A DNA stretch of 13,295 nucleotides. It comes from Chloroflexota bacterium. GTDB taxonomy: Bacteria > Chloroflexota > Limnocylindria > Limnocylindrales > CSP1-4. Shown here one piece after another: positions 1 through 7,622 of this stretch (positions within the stretch are counted from its first letter, which is position 1; the number at the start of each line of letters is the position of its first letter). Below the pieces are notes generated by a model. That model searched no databases, was not told where the DNA came from, and saw only the letters and a list, made by a program, of their open reading frames with translations. The translations under genes were made by a program, and so were the position numbers. The stretch covers positions 1-13,295 of the forward strand of contig VBHW01000117.1 of NCBI GenBank assembly GCA_005881055.1, written 5' to 3'.

Positions 1-1
1 C

Positions 2-1387
2 CGGCCGGGAACGGCGCTCGGCCTGCCCGTGGCCTGGACGGCCGCCAGCCTCCTCCTCCTGCCGATCGTCGTCTACGTGATCTCGTACATCCCCTGGGCG
101 CTCAACAGCGGCGGGACGGCGGGCTCACCGCAGATCTTCCCGGCCGGAACGCCGCTCATCGGCAACTGGCCGCCGGGACATACCGGCCAGACCCTCGTCG
201 ACCTGACGAAGTCGATGTACGACTACCACAACAACCTGCGGGCGACGCACGCGGCCTCGTCCCCCTGGTGGGCATGGCCGTTCGACCTCAAGCCCGTATG
301 GTTCTACCAGGGCTCTTTCTCCGGGGGTACCGCGGCCGCGATCTACGACAGCGGCAACCTCGTCATCTGGTGGCTCGGCATCCCCGCCCTGGCCTTCGCG
401 GCGTGGCAGGCGTTCACCCGCCGCAGCCTCGCCCTGGCGCTGGTCGTCATCGCGATGGCGTTCCAGTGGCTGTCCTGGTCGCGCATCGACCGGGCGACGT
501 TCGAATACCACTACTACACCTCCGTGCCCTTCATCATCATCGCCCTCGCGTACCTCCTCGCCGAGCTGTGGCACGGAGCGTCGAGCCGGGCGTGGTTCCT
601 CGCCCGCGCCTCGGCGGCGTTCGCGATCGTCGGACCCGGGCTCCTGTGGTTCTTCAAGACGCCGCTGTGCACGTTCGTCGGCGTCGACCGCGCGTACAAG
701 GACTCCCCCGCCTGTCACGGCAACCCAGGTGACTTCGTGCTGACGGTGCAGGTCGGCGCGGTTGCCCTGTTCGGCGCGCTCGCCGTCATCGCGTTCGTGT
801 ACGAGTTCTCGCACCTATCGGACCGATCGAGCGCGCTTTCCCGGTACTTCGAGGGCACGACGCTCGGCGACCTCCTCCGCCCGATCCGCTTCCCGCTGAC
901 GGCCGTCGCGATCGTGGCAGGCATCCTCATCCAGCGGGCGATCCCGGGCGACCAGGTCCTGCTCAGCGTGAAGGGCTTCGCGACGACCCCGCTCGCCCTC
1001 GTCGCGATCGTCATCCTCGGGTTCGTCGCGTCATTCGTGTTCACCGCACGGGACGGCCGCCGGTTCGTCCTCGGCACGGTCTTCGCGGCGGCCGTGGCGT
1101 TCGTGATCATCTACCCGAACATCTCCGCCCTGCCGCTGCCAGCGACGGTCTTCAACGCATACCAGGGCCTCCTGCCGACCTACCTGTACCCGTTCCAGTT
1201 CCCGGTCAACACGGACCCGCCGCCCCCGCCGACGCCGCTCATCGCGCCCGTGCCGGCGCTCCTGCTCGCGGGCCTCGTGGCGGCCTGCGCGATCGTCGCC
1301 TACTCGGCGTGGTCGTGGCGACTCGTGCTGGCCGAGCGCCGAGCAGCCGAGGCGGCGGAGGACGAGGCCTTCGCGCGGACCGGCTGA
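2..1387 (+). CDS. GT39-type (dolichyl-phosphate-mannose-protein-mannosyltransferase-like) membrane glycosyltransferase, 5' truncated
   Basis: This is the C-terminal part of an integral-membrane glycosyltransferase that probably transfers a sugar from a polyprenyl-phosphate donor to secreted proteins outside the membrane. The frame is open to the left edge, so the GTG at 29 is just an internal codon and the true start lies outside the window. Counting from that GTG (452 residues), the block SPWWAWPFDLKPVWFY at about 78-93, preceded by MYDYHNNLRATH, is characteristic of the PMT C-terminal four-helix domain. A later FEYHYYTSVPF segment also fits. I count about nine to ten hydrophobic spans. The loop before the last span is proline-rich (DPPPPPTPL), and the protein ends in a short charged tail. 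The catalytic N-terminal acidic motif is not in view. The gene is convergent with the pimA operon, so it is transcribed separately. Family is fairly sure; acceptor and donor are not known. Confidence 0.85.
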   Translation, partial: RPGTALGLPVAWTAASLLLLPIVVYVISYIPWALNSGGTAGSPQIFPAGTPLIGNWPPGHTGQTLVDLTKSMYDYHNNLRATHAASSPWWAWPFDLKPVWFYQGSFSGGTAAAIYDSGNLVIWWLGIPALAFAAWQAFTRRSLALALVVIAMAFQWLSWSRIDRATFEYHYYTSVPFIIIALAYLLAELWHGASSRAWFLARASAAFAIVGPGLLWFFKTPLCTFVGVDRAYKDSPACHGNPGDFVLTVQVGAVALFGALAVIAFVYEFSHLSDRSSALSRYFEGTTLGDLLRPIRFPLTAVAIVAGILIQRAIPGDQVLLSVKGFATTPLALVAIVILGFVASFVFTARDGRRFVLGTVFAAAVAFVIIYPNISALPLPATVFNAYQGLLPTYLYPFQFPVNTDPPPPPTPLIAPVPALLLAGLVAACAIVAYSAWSWRLVLAERRAAEAAEDEAFARTG

Positions 1388-1395
1388 CTGTCGAC

Positions 1396-1426
1396 GGGGC
1401 GGGCCTCCGTAACGGCCGACCGCCCC
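1396..1426. terminator. GC-rich hairpin between convergent genes
   Basis: GGGGCGG at 1396-1402 is exactly complementary to CCGCCCC at 1420-1426, and a short inner GGCC/GGCC pairing is possible inside the loop. It lies in the 43-base gap between the stop of the GT39 gene (1387) and the stop of the minus-strand pimA gene (1431), where a bidirectional terminator would be expected. No T-run follows on either strand, so Rho-independent termination of the classical type is not shown. Confidence 0.45.
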
Positions 1427-1430
1427 TCGG

Positions 1431-2684
1431 TCAGCTCCCGGCGCGCATCCCGGCGGTGATCGGCGTCCCATCAGCAGTCGCGGCGGCGTTCTCGGCCGCG
1501 GCGCTCGGCAGCGTGGCGCCGACACGGGCGGGAACTGGCGGAACCTCGGCGTTGAAGCCCGCCGGCAGCGCCCCCTGGGCCGCCAGGCGGCGGATGACGA
1601 AGCCGTAGTAGGCCTCGACCTTGCCGGTGATGCGCTCCCAGCTGAACTCCTCCGCGCGAGCCCGGCCGCTCTCGCTCATCCGGGCACGCAGCCCGGGGTC
1701 GCCGAGCAGCCGCGCGGTCGCGGCGGCGATCGCCTTCGGTTCGCGGGGCGGCACGAGCACGGCATGGACGCCGCGCCGGACGACGCCTTTGTACCCGTGG
1801 ATGTCGCTCGCCACGATCGGGGCGCCGGCGGCCATCGCCTCGAGGAGCACGATGCCGAACGACTCCCCGCCGGTCGCCGCGAAGACATCGGCGGTCCGGA
1901 AGAGCTGGGCCTTCTCCTGGTCGCTCACCCTGCCGAGGAACTCGACGCCCTGCACCCGACGCGTCAGGACGTAGCGGCGCGCCTCGCGTTCCTGCGGGCC
2001 GGTGCCGACGACGAGCAGCCGGCATCGGCATCCGGTCTTGCGCAGGATGCGGTACGCCGCGAGGAGGTCGAGGAGCCCCTTGCGCGGCTCGTGGCGGCCG
2101 ACGAAGAGGATGTTGTGGATGCCGTCCTGCCACCGCGCGAGCGGGACGGCCCGCTGGTAGCGCAGGACGTCGACGCCATTCGGGATGACCTTGTAGTCGC
2201 CCGGGAAGTAGCGGTCGATGAAATGGCGCGCGGCCGCGCTCACCGCGATCCGGCCGTGGAGGCGGTCCGCGTAGCGGCGCATCGCGCGGCTGCCGAACTC
2301 GTAGGCCGGCGACCAGCCGCCGTACGCGTGGAAGGTCGCGACGTTGACGCTCGTGGAGGCGCGCAGCACGATCGGCGAGAGGAACGGCACGAACGGCTCG
2401 TGGAAGTGCAGCAGGTCGAACGCCTCGGCCTCGAGCATGTCGGCGACCTGGGAGAGGTACCGTGGCGACAGCGTGACCGTGCCGACGGAGCCGTTCGTGG
2501 GCACACTGAAGCCCTTGCCGATTCGGATGACGTCGCCCTCGGAGGCGCGCTGCAGCCCGTGGCTCGACGAGAGGATCCGGACGTCATGGCCGCGCGACCG
2601 GAGACCCTCGTAGAGGTACCGGACGTGCTCGTTGACGCCGCCGGGCAGGGGATACACGTACGGCGTGACGAGCCCGATCTTCAT
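1431..2684 (-). CDS. pimA: PimA-type GT4 phosphatidylinositol alpha-mannosyltransferase
   Basis: A 417-residue GT-B glycosyltransferase that most likely transfers mannose from GDP-mannose to the inositol of phosphatidylinositol at the inner membrane face, the first step of PI-mannoside synthesis. The N-terminus MKIGLVTPYVYPLPGGVNEH carries the GGV acceptor-side loop of PimA. ATFHAYGGW holds the conserved His (119). GRHEPRKG (196-203) supplies the nucleotide-sugar-binding Arg197 and Lys202. GGESFGIVLLEAMAAG (272-287) is the GT4 E-x7-E signature with Glu274 and Glu282. These positions agree almost exactly with the numbering I recall for mycobacterial PimA. The last about 45 residues are Ala/Pro-rich and look disordered. 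The ATG overlaps the stop of the PHP gene as ATGA (2681-2684), so translation is coupled. It is the last gene of the operon. A different GT4 sugar specificity is possible, but the PIP synthase and acyltransferase context supports PimA. Confidence 0.85.
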   Translation of the reverse strand: MKIGLVTPYVYPLPGGVNEHVRYLYEGLRSRGHDVRILSSSHGLQRASEGDVIRIGKGFSVPTNGSVGTVTLSPRYLSQVADMLEAEAFDLLHFHEPFVPFLSPIVLRASTSVNVATFHAYGGWSPAYEFGSRAMRRYADRLHGRIAVSAAARHFIDRYFPGDYKVIPNGVDVLRYQRAVPLARWQDGIHNILFVGRHEPRKGLLDLLAAYRILRKTGCRCRLLVVGTGPQEREARRYVLTRRVQGVEFLGRVSDQEKAQLFRTADVFAATGGESFGIVLLEAMAAGAPIVASDIHGYKGVVRRGVHAVLVPPREPKAIAAATARLLGDPGLRARMSESGRARAEEFSWERITGKVEAYYGFVIRRLAAQGALPAGFNAEVPPVPARVGATLPSAAAENAAATADGTPITAGMRAGS

Positions 2685-3550
2685 CCGCGGGGCCCTCGGG
2701 CGGTCCCGACCGGGGCTGTCTCCGCGCCGGTCATCGACTCGGGCGCATCGAGGGCGAGCGTGCCCTCGTCAAAACGCGGCGGCCGCAGCCGTCCTCCGGG
2801 ATAGCCGAGGTCGCGGCCGGTGCCGTTCCGGAGGATCCGGCCACGCACCTCGTCGCGGGCGTCGCGACCGTACTTCCGGAGCTGCCTCGCGAACGTGTCG
2901 AGCTGGCCCTTCGAGCCGTGGAACTCGCCGTGCCATTGCGTGCGTCGCTCGACGATCGCGGCCCGCAGCTCCTCGGCGGACCGTCCGGGGAAGGTCGTGT
3001 GGCCGACCCCGATCGCGCTCGCGGCGTGCGCGTCGCTGCTGCCGACGGTCGCCAGGCCGTGCTCGGCGGCGAACGCGACGACCCGGCCGTGCCACAGGCG
3101 GCCGATCGCCGTCGGGTTGAACGTCTCCAGCGCGTCGGGGTGGAACCGCGGGTCAGGGTCGGCGAGCAGCCGTCGCAGCGCGAAGCCCTGCGCGCACAGG
3201 GGATAGGGCACGAGCGGATGGGCGGGGATCGCGAGCCCGCCCTGCTCGTGGATCGCGGCGATCGTCGAGCGGAGCGACCGCAGCGGCCGGATCCTCGCCT
3301 CGACGAACAGCGCAAGGAGGTGGCCTCCGCGCGTCGTCACCTCCTCGCCGACGACGACCTCGAGCGGCAGCCCTCGCGTCCGAGCGAGGGAGCGCGCGGC
3401 CACTGCCGCGTCGATGCGCTCGTGGTCGGTGATCGCGACGACGTCCAGGCCGACGGCAACGGCACGCGCGAGGACCTCCTCGACGCTCGACGTGCCGTCC
3501 GAGGCAAGGGTATGGACATGGAGGTCCGCCCGCCCGAGTCGGTCCGTCAT
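2681..3550 (-). CDS. PHP-domain metal-dependent phosphoesterase
   Basis: A 289-residue protein with the polymerase-and-histidinol-phosphatase (PHP) metal-binding fold. The ordered motifs are present: DLHVHTLASDGT (His11, His13, Asp18), AITDHE (Asp42, His43), GEEVTT (Glu69), IPAHP (His111), and VGSSDAH (Asp173, His175). These are the ligands expected for a two- or three-metal phosphoesterase of the YciV/RNase AM-like or histidinol-phosphatase-like group. The body is complete, followed by about 60 residues of charged then Pro/Gly-rich tail. The start at 3550 is fixed by an ATGA overlap with the upstream acyltransferase, and the stop overlaps pimA in the same way. Its substrate cannot be read from sequence. 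Sitting between PI-lipid acyltransferases and PimA, it is a candidate for removing the phosphate from phosphatidylinositol phosphate, though a nucleotide or oligoribonucleotide substrate is the family default. Confidence 0.88.
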   Translation of the reverse strand: MTDRLGRADLHVHTLASDGTSSVEEVLARAVAVGLDVVAITDHERIDAAVAARSLARTRGLPLEVVVGEEVTTRGGHLLALFVEARIRPLRSLRSTIAAIHEQGGLAIPAHPLVPYPLCAQGFALRRLLADPDPRFHPDALETFNPTAIGRLWHGRVVAFAAEHGLATVGSSDAHAASAIGVGHTTFPGRSAEELRAAIVERRTQWHGEFHGSKGQLDTFARQLRKYGRDARDEVRGRILRNGTGRDLGYPGGRLRPPRFDEGTLALDAPESMTGAETAPVGTARGPRG

Positions 3551-4587
3551 GCGCCCGGCTCCCGGGAGGCCTTCTCCCGCCCGTCCTTCCCCCGAGCGGC
3601 CTTCTCCCGCGCCGCGCCGTCCTCGGCCGGCCAGATCGGGAAGAAGACTGCCCACCACTGCTCCGGCGCATCGGCGATCGCGGCCTCGAACGCGCGCGCC
3701 TCCGCCGCGAGGGCCGCAGCGATCCGCTGGCGCCGGGTTCCCTCGGCCGGCACCGGGACCTCCGTGAGCCTGCCGGCATACCGTCCGACGCCCGTCCGGC
3801 GCACCGCGGCGAGGTAGATCGCCGCGCCGGTCTCCACGGCGAGGAGCGCCGGGCCGACCGGCAACTTCGCCTCGGCCCCGAACAGCTCGGTGGGCAGCCC
3901 TCCGCCGCCGATGTCGCGGTCGGCGACGATTCCGACGGGATCGCCGCGCCTGATCGCGGCCGTGAGCTCCCGGCGCGTCTCGCGCACGCCGACGATCCGC
4001 ACGCCGAGCGCCCCGCGCGTCCTGACGAAATAGCGCTGGAGCGGCGGGTCGTCGATCGCCTCCATCGGCGCGACGGGCGTCCGGCCGGTCCGATCGGCGA
4101 GGTAGACCCCGGGCATCTCGACGGCACCGAAATGGGCCTCGATGAAGATGACAGGGCGATCGCCCCCGAACGCCGCGTCGACGACCTCCGGGTTCTCGAC
4201 GACGAGGTGCTCGCGCACGTAGGCGGAGTCCATGGCCGGCGTGCGGGCGACCTCGAGGTAGTAGCGCGCCTGGTGGCGGAACGCGGCACGGACGAGTCGC
4301 TCCAGCGCACGCGGATCGCTCGCCGCTCGACGTGCGGACGCGGGCCCCAGTTCGTGGGCGGCCAGCCATGCCGCGACGCGCCCGAGGTTCGCCCGCGCCA
4401 TCGCCGCGCGCCCAGGGGTCGCGCGGTACCACAGCTCGCCGCCGACGTCGGCGAGACCGACGAGCGGCCGTTCGGGCAGTCGGCAGGCGAGCCACGAGAC
4501 GCCGGCGAGGAGGCCGGCCCCGGTTCGCTGCCGGAGCGTCCCCCGATCGTCCGAGGCGGCCACCGCGTCGCGCGCCACCGTCGTCAT
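3547..4587 (-). CDS. LpxL/HtrB/PatA-family lysophospholipid acyltransferase (copy 1, downstream)
   Basis: A 346-residue membrane-associated acyltransferase of the lauroyl/PIM acyltransferase family. The catalytic H-x4-E motif is AHFGAVE, with His152 and Glu157. The second family block is GIVADRDIGGGGLPTELFG (about 219-237), the usual acyl-acceptor loop. The C-terminal core ends with PEQWWAVFFPIWP, typical of the family. The tail after residue 322 is a Lys/Arg/Glu-rich repeat (REKAARGKDGREKA), encoded partly by a repeated GGCCTTCTCCCGC element. Its start overlaps the preceding acyltransferase stop as ATGA (4584-4587), and its stop overlaps the PHP start. In mycobacteria the PatA acyltransferase, encoded between the PIP synthase and pimA genes, acylates the mannose of PIM. 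This gene or its neighbour is the likely counterpart. Which of the two acts on which position cannot be told. Confidence 0.87.
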   Translation of the reverse strand: MTTVARDAVAASDDRGTLRQRTGAGLLAGVSWLACRLPERPLVGLADVGGELWYRATPGRAAMARANLGRVAAWLAAHELGPASARRAASDPRALERLVRAAFRHQARYYLEVARTPAMDSAYVREHLVVENPEVVDAAFGGDRPVIFIEAHFGAVEMPGVYLADRTGRTPVAPMEAIDDPPLQRYFVRTRGALGVRIVGVRETRRELTAAIRRGDPVGIVADRDIGGGGLPTELFGAEAKLPVGPALLAVETGAAIYLAAVRRTGVGRYAGRLTEVPVPAEGTRRQRIAAALAAEARAFEAAIADAPEQWWAVFFPIWPAEDGAAREKAARGKDGREKASREPGA

Positions 4588-5750
4588 GCCGGCTCGGCCA
4601 GGGTGGTCGACGCGGAGTCGGGAACTGTGCCGGACGCGGGTCCTGCATCGTCGGCTTCGACGGCCGTTTCAGGGTGCCCCGCGAGCATCGCCGCGGCCCG
4701 CGCCGCCAACGCCGCCTCCTCCTCCGCGGTGTCCGGCCAGATCGGCTTGAAGCTGTACCACTGGTCGGGCGCGGCGGCGATCCCCCGCTCAAGCGCGTCG
4801 GCCATCGCCTGCGTCGCGCGCTGGAGGTCTGCCGGTGCGCCGGCCGGCACGTCGATCGGCGCGTCGAGCGTCGCCCGGAAGCGGCCCTCGCGGACCCGCC
4901 GGATCGTGATCGGCAGGAGGGTCGCGCCGGTCTTCGCGGCAAGAGCCGCGGGGCCGGCGGGGAGCGTCGTCCAGGAGCCGAACAGGCGGACCGGGATGCC
5001 GTCGGCGCGATACCCCCAGTCGACGAGCAGCGCGAGCATCTCGCGCCGTCGGAGGACCCCGTAGGCTGCGCGGAGGTTGCGCCACGGGATGAGCGTCACT
5101 CCCCACTCCGCCCGCTGCCGGCGGAGGAGCTCGAACATCTCGGGGAACGAGGAATCATCGGCCACGGCGCTCACCGGCCAGCCGCGCGACGCGACGCCCG
5201 CCGCGCACGCCTCGTTGTTGCCGAGGTGACCGACGCACAGGATGAGGCCGTTCGACGCGCGCCAGGCGGCCTCGAGCTCCTCGAGGACCTCGGGCTCGAC
5301 GAGCGCGGCGCGCTCCTCGGCCGAAAGGGACGGCAGGCGCATGAGCTCGACGAGGTACTGCGCGTAGCGGCCGTACGCCCGGAGCGCAAGGCGGCGCACC
5401 CCTCGCCTCGACGCCGGGCGCCCGAGGACGTGCCAGAAGTTCGCGTCGACCCAGCGCCGCTTCGTCGGCCAGAGCAGGTAACCGGCCTTGCTGAACCAGC
5501 CGATGACGATCCAGCTCGGTCGCGGCGGGAGCCGGCTCAGGAGCCAGGCCGCCGCGCGGTAGGCACGGACCGTCGCACGCTCGAGGACGCGCGAGCCTCC
5601 GCTGGCGCGGCGGTGCGGAGCCGCGAGCGAGCCCGCCCGACCCTCCGGACGGCCACCTGCGGCCGGTTGGCTCCCCTCCGCCGGGGTCCCGCGGGTGTCC
5701 AGGGCCGGTTTGCTCCCGTGAGCCTGCCGGGTCCCGCGCCGCGCTGTCAC
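4584..5750 (-). CDS. LpxL/HtrB/PatA-family lysophospholipid acyltransferase (copy 2, upstream)
   Basis: A second acyltransferase of the same family, 388 residues from the chosen start. The catalytic motif is GHLGNNE, with His175 and Glu180. The later block LVDWGYRADGIPVRLFG (242-258) and the end DQWYSFKPIWP (329-339) match the family. It is only distantly similar to its neighbour, so an old duplication or separate acquisition with divided function is likely. The start is a GTG at 5750 that overlaps the ino1 stop as GTGA. I see no other ATG, GTG or TTG in frame before the conserved region. This gives an unusual N-terminal extension of about 57 residues, Arg/Gly/Pro-rich with a degenerate internal repeat, before ERATVRAYRAAAWLL, where homologues normally begin. 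The domain is firm; the start is less so. Confidence 0.82.
   Translation of the reverse strand: MTARRGTRQAHGSKPALDTRGTPAEGSQPAAGGRPEGRAGSLAAPHRRASGGSRVLERATVRAYRAAAWLLSRLPPRPSWIVIGWFSKAGYLLWPTKRRWVDANFWHVLGRPASRRGVRRLALRAYGRYAQYLVELMRLPSLSAEERAALVEPEVLEELEAAWRASNGLILCVGHLGNNEACAAGVASRGWPVSAVADDSSFPEMFELLRRQRAEWGVTLIPWRNLRAAYGVLRRREMLALLVDWGYRADGIPVRLFGSWTTLPAGPAALAAKTGATLLPITIRRVREGRFRATLDAPIDVPAGAPADLQRATQAMADALERGIAAAPDQWYSFKPIWPDTAEEEAALAARAAAMLAGHPETAVEADDAGPASGTVPDSASTTLAEPA
5661..5748. repeat. Imperfect direct repeat in the ino1/acyltransferase junction
   Basis: Two diverged copies of about 40 bases lie side by side. Both begin GGCCGGTT-(G/T)GCTCCC and continue through a GCCGGGGTCCCGCG or GCCGGGTCCCGCG block to TGTC; the copies start at 5661 and 5703. 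Read in the acyltransferase frame on the minus strand they give RGTRQAHGSKPA and RGTPAEGSQPA, so the N-terminal extension of that protein is built partly from a duplicated unit. It may be a decayed local duplication with no function of its own. Confidence 0.5.
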
Positions 5751-7000
5751 TGGGCGGCGGCCGCCGCCTTGACCGCTGCCCCGGTCCTCGCCCCGGCGAG
5801 CTTCCTGAGCGTCCGCTTCACGGGCTCCTCCGTTCCGACGAGGGTCTCGTTGTCCTCTCCGCTGCTGAACGCCTCGACCCGGTTGAACGCGATGTCGTCG
5901 TGGATCTGGATCGGCGGGCTCTTCATGAAGTAGCTCGACGGCGCGACGAGCGTGCCCTTCAGCCCGCGATCGAGGCCGAGCTTGAGGCAGCGGATCGCGT
6001 CCGTGATCACGCCCGCGCTGTTCGGGCTGTCCCACACCTCGAGCTTGAGCTCGGCGTTGAGCGGCACGTCGCCGAACGTCGTGCCCTCCATCCGGATGTA
6101 GCACCACTTGCGGTCGAGGAGCCACGGCACGTGGTCGCTGGGGCCGACGTGCACGTCGTCGGGGTCGAGCTCGTAGTCGAGCATCGACGTCACGGCGTTC
6201 GTCTTGCTGATCTTCTTCGACTCGAGCCGCTCCCGCTCGAGCATGTTGAGCAAGTCCGTGTTGCCGCCGAAGTTGAGCTGGTACGTCCGATCGAGGCGCA
6301 CGCCGCGGTCCATGAAGAGACGCGTCAGGACGCGGTGGCTGATCGTGGCGCCGACCTGGCTCTTGATGTCGTCGCCGATGATCGGCAGGCCGGCCTCGGC
6401 GAAGCGGCGCTGCCAGTACGGCTCGCGACCGATGAAGACCGGGATCGCGTTGATGAAGCCGACGCCGGCGCGCAGCGCCTGCTCGACGTACCACTTCGTG
6501 GCTTCCTCGCTGCCCACCGGCAGGTAGGAGACCATGACGTCGACCTGGCGCTCGCGGAGGATGCCGACGATGTCGGCGGTCGGGCCGGGCGCCTTCTCGA
6601 TGACCTGGCTGAGGTACTTGCCGAGGCCGTCGTGGGTCATCCCGCGCTCGACGGTCACGCCGGTGCGGGGGACCTGCTGGAAGACGTACGTGTTGTTCGG
6701 CTTCGTGTAGATCGCCTCGGACAGGTCCTTCCCGACCTTGTTCTTGTCGATGTCGAAGGCTGCGACGAACTCGATGTCGCGGACGTGGTAGCCGCCGAGG
6801 TTGACGTGCATGAGGCCGGGGACGAAGTCCTCCGCCTTCGCGTTCTAGTAGTAGTAGCGGCCCTGGATGAGGCTGCTCGCGCAATTGCCGACCCCGACGA
6901 TCGCGACGCGGATCTTGCCGTCCTTGCGGCCGGCTCCGGCGCGGTTCGAGTTGGGGGCGAGTCCGTTGGCGGACGCGCCGTCCCTGCCATTCTTGGCCAC
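5747..7000 (-). pseudogene. ino1: Inositol-3-phosphate synthase, interrupted by an in-frame TAG at codon 52
   Basis: The family converts glucose-6-phosphate to 1L-myo-inositol-1-phosphate using NAD, the first committed step to phosphatidylinositol. The frame from GTG 7000 (strong SD just upstream) to 5747 encodes 417 codons. The Rossmann motif VGVGNCASSLIQG (35-47) is present, then GRYYY is followed by TAG at 6847-6845, then the sequence resumes as NAKAEDFVPGLMHVNLGG exactly as in homologues. Downstream blocks are intact: GDDIKSQVGAT (209-219), FGGNTDLLNMLERERLESKK (244-263) and VWDSPNSAGV (322-331). Only codon 52 is wrong, and a single change (for example from GAG, AAG or CAG) explains it. 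Restarting at the ATG at 6811 would lose the NAD-binding loop and has no well-placed SD. So this is either a true nonsense mutation or a sequence error; the rest of the protein shows no decay. Confidence 0.88.
6846..6857. repeat. Trinucleotide run (TAG)4 on + / (CTA)4 on -
   Basis: Four perfect TAG units on the plus strand. On the minus strand they make the codons TAC TAC TAC followed by the TAG stop in ino1. A short tandem run at exactly the lesion suggests slippage or base-calling trouble here, although a whole-unit slip alone would not change the frame. Confidence 0.7.
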
Positions 7001-7003
7001 GTG

Positions 7004-7011
7004 TCCTCCTT
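7004..7011 (-). promoter_or_regulatory. Strong Shine-Dalgarno site for ino1, overlapping the PIP synthase stop
   Basis: On the minus strand AAGGAGGA lies four to five bases before the GTG at 7000, and its first two bases belong to the TAA (7012-7010) that ends the PIP synthase in its restored frame. This fixes the ino1 start and shows the two genes are read together. It is one of only two clear AGGAGG-type sites in the window. Confidence 0.8.
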
Positions 7012-7622
7012 ATTGCTGGCGGGATTGACGATCGAGCTGTTTCTTGACGTGGAGGATGCGCTGGACGATTCGGGATGAGCGTCCTCGCCGCCGCCGCGAC
7101 CCCGAGCCCGCCGAGCACGCCCGTCAGGACGAGCCCGGTGGCGAGGATGACGAGCCGCTCGGGACGCGGGGCGACGCCCACCTCCCCGTGGACGCCGAGC
7201 CCCTCGGCCTTCGCCCGCGCATAGGTCACCACCGACGCGAGCGTCAACGCGACCGCCGCAAGCCCAGTGCCGATCGGGAACCCGCTCGTGGCGCAGCCGA
7301 AAGCCACCCCGGCGAGGACGAGGCCCTCGCCGGTGCGATCGAGGGTCGAGTCGAGGAAGGCACCGAACTTCGAGGCCTGGCCGGTCGCACGGGCCAGGGC
7401 GCCGTCGAAGAGGTCGAAGATTCCGAACGCGATGACGAGGACCCCGGCGAGCACCCACGCCTGGTTGGCGGCCGCGAGGGCAGCGAGGCAGGTCCCGAGG
7501 AAGCCGACGAGCGTGAGCGCGTTCGGCGTCAGCCCGAGCCTGCCGAGCAGGAGCGCCACCGGGACCGCGACGACCCGCACCCGGGCCCGCATCTCGGGCG
7601 AGACGAACGATCGGTCGCTCAT
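7010..7622 (-). CDS. pgsA: Phosphatidylinositol phosphate synthase (CDP-alcohol phosphatidyltransferase), frameshifted near its 3' end
   Basis: A membrane enzyme that joins CDP-diacylglycerol and inositol-1-phosphate to give phosphatidylinositol phosphate. The complete CDP-alcohol phosphatidyltransferase signature is visible: D70-x2-D73-G74-x2-A77-R78-x8-G87-x3-D91-x3-D95. It is followed by TYARAKAEGLG and RPERLVIL, typical of the actinobacterial-type PIP synthases. About five to six hydrophobic spans are seen. The ATG at 7622 overlaps the ArsR stop (ATGA). Residues 1-183 read in one frame. Then CCGA (7073-7070) stands where three bases are expected, and the natural end IVQRILHVKKQLDRQSRQQ follows in the next frame, stopping at TAA 7012-7010. 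The restored length of about 203 residues is normal. Without the repair, the frame runs on without a stop through the opposite phase of ino1. Catalytic residues are untouched. Confidence 0.87.

Noticed and set aside
2681..4942. A 753-codon minus-strand open frame ending in the PHP domain
   Set aside because: Only the part from 3550 onward is PHP sequence. The rest is the out-of-phase reading of the acyltransferases, and the PHP start is fixed by an ATGA overlap.
6845..6847. Recoding of TAG as an amino acid (amber reassignment or pyrrolysine)
   Set aside because: TAG ends corA (12220-12222) and lhgO (9323-9325) at the family-typical positions, and ino1 enzymes need no special residue there. 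A point change or error is simpler.
4132..7078. Long plus-strand open frames opposite the lipid operon
   Set aside because: They are antisense to well-supported genes, have Arg/Ala/Asp-biased composition without recognisable motifs, and are expected in such G+C-rich DNA.
4584..7622. A 1012-codon minus-strand open frame joining PIP synthase to an acyltransferase
   Set aside because: The middle is only the alternative phase of ino1 (Arg/Pro-rich, no domains). It arises because the PIP synthase frameshift removes its natural stop. Not a real fusion.
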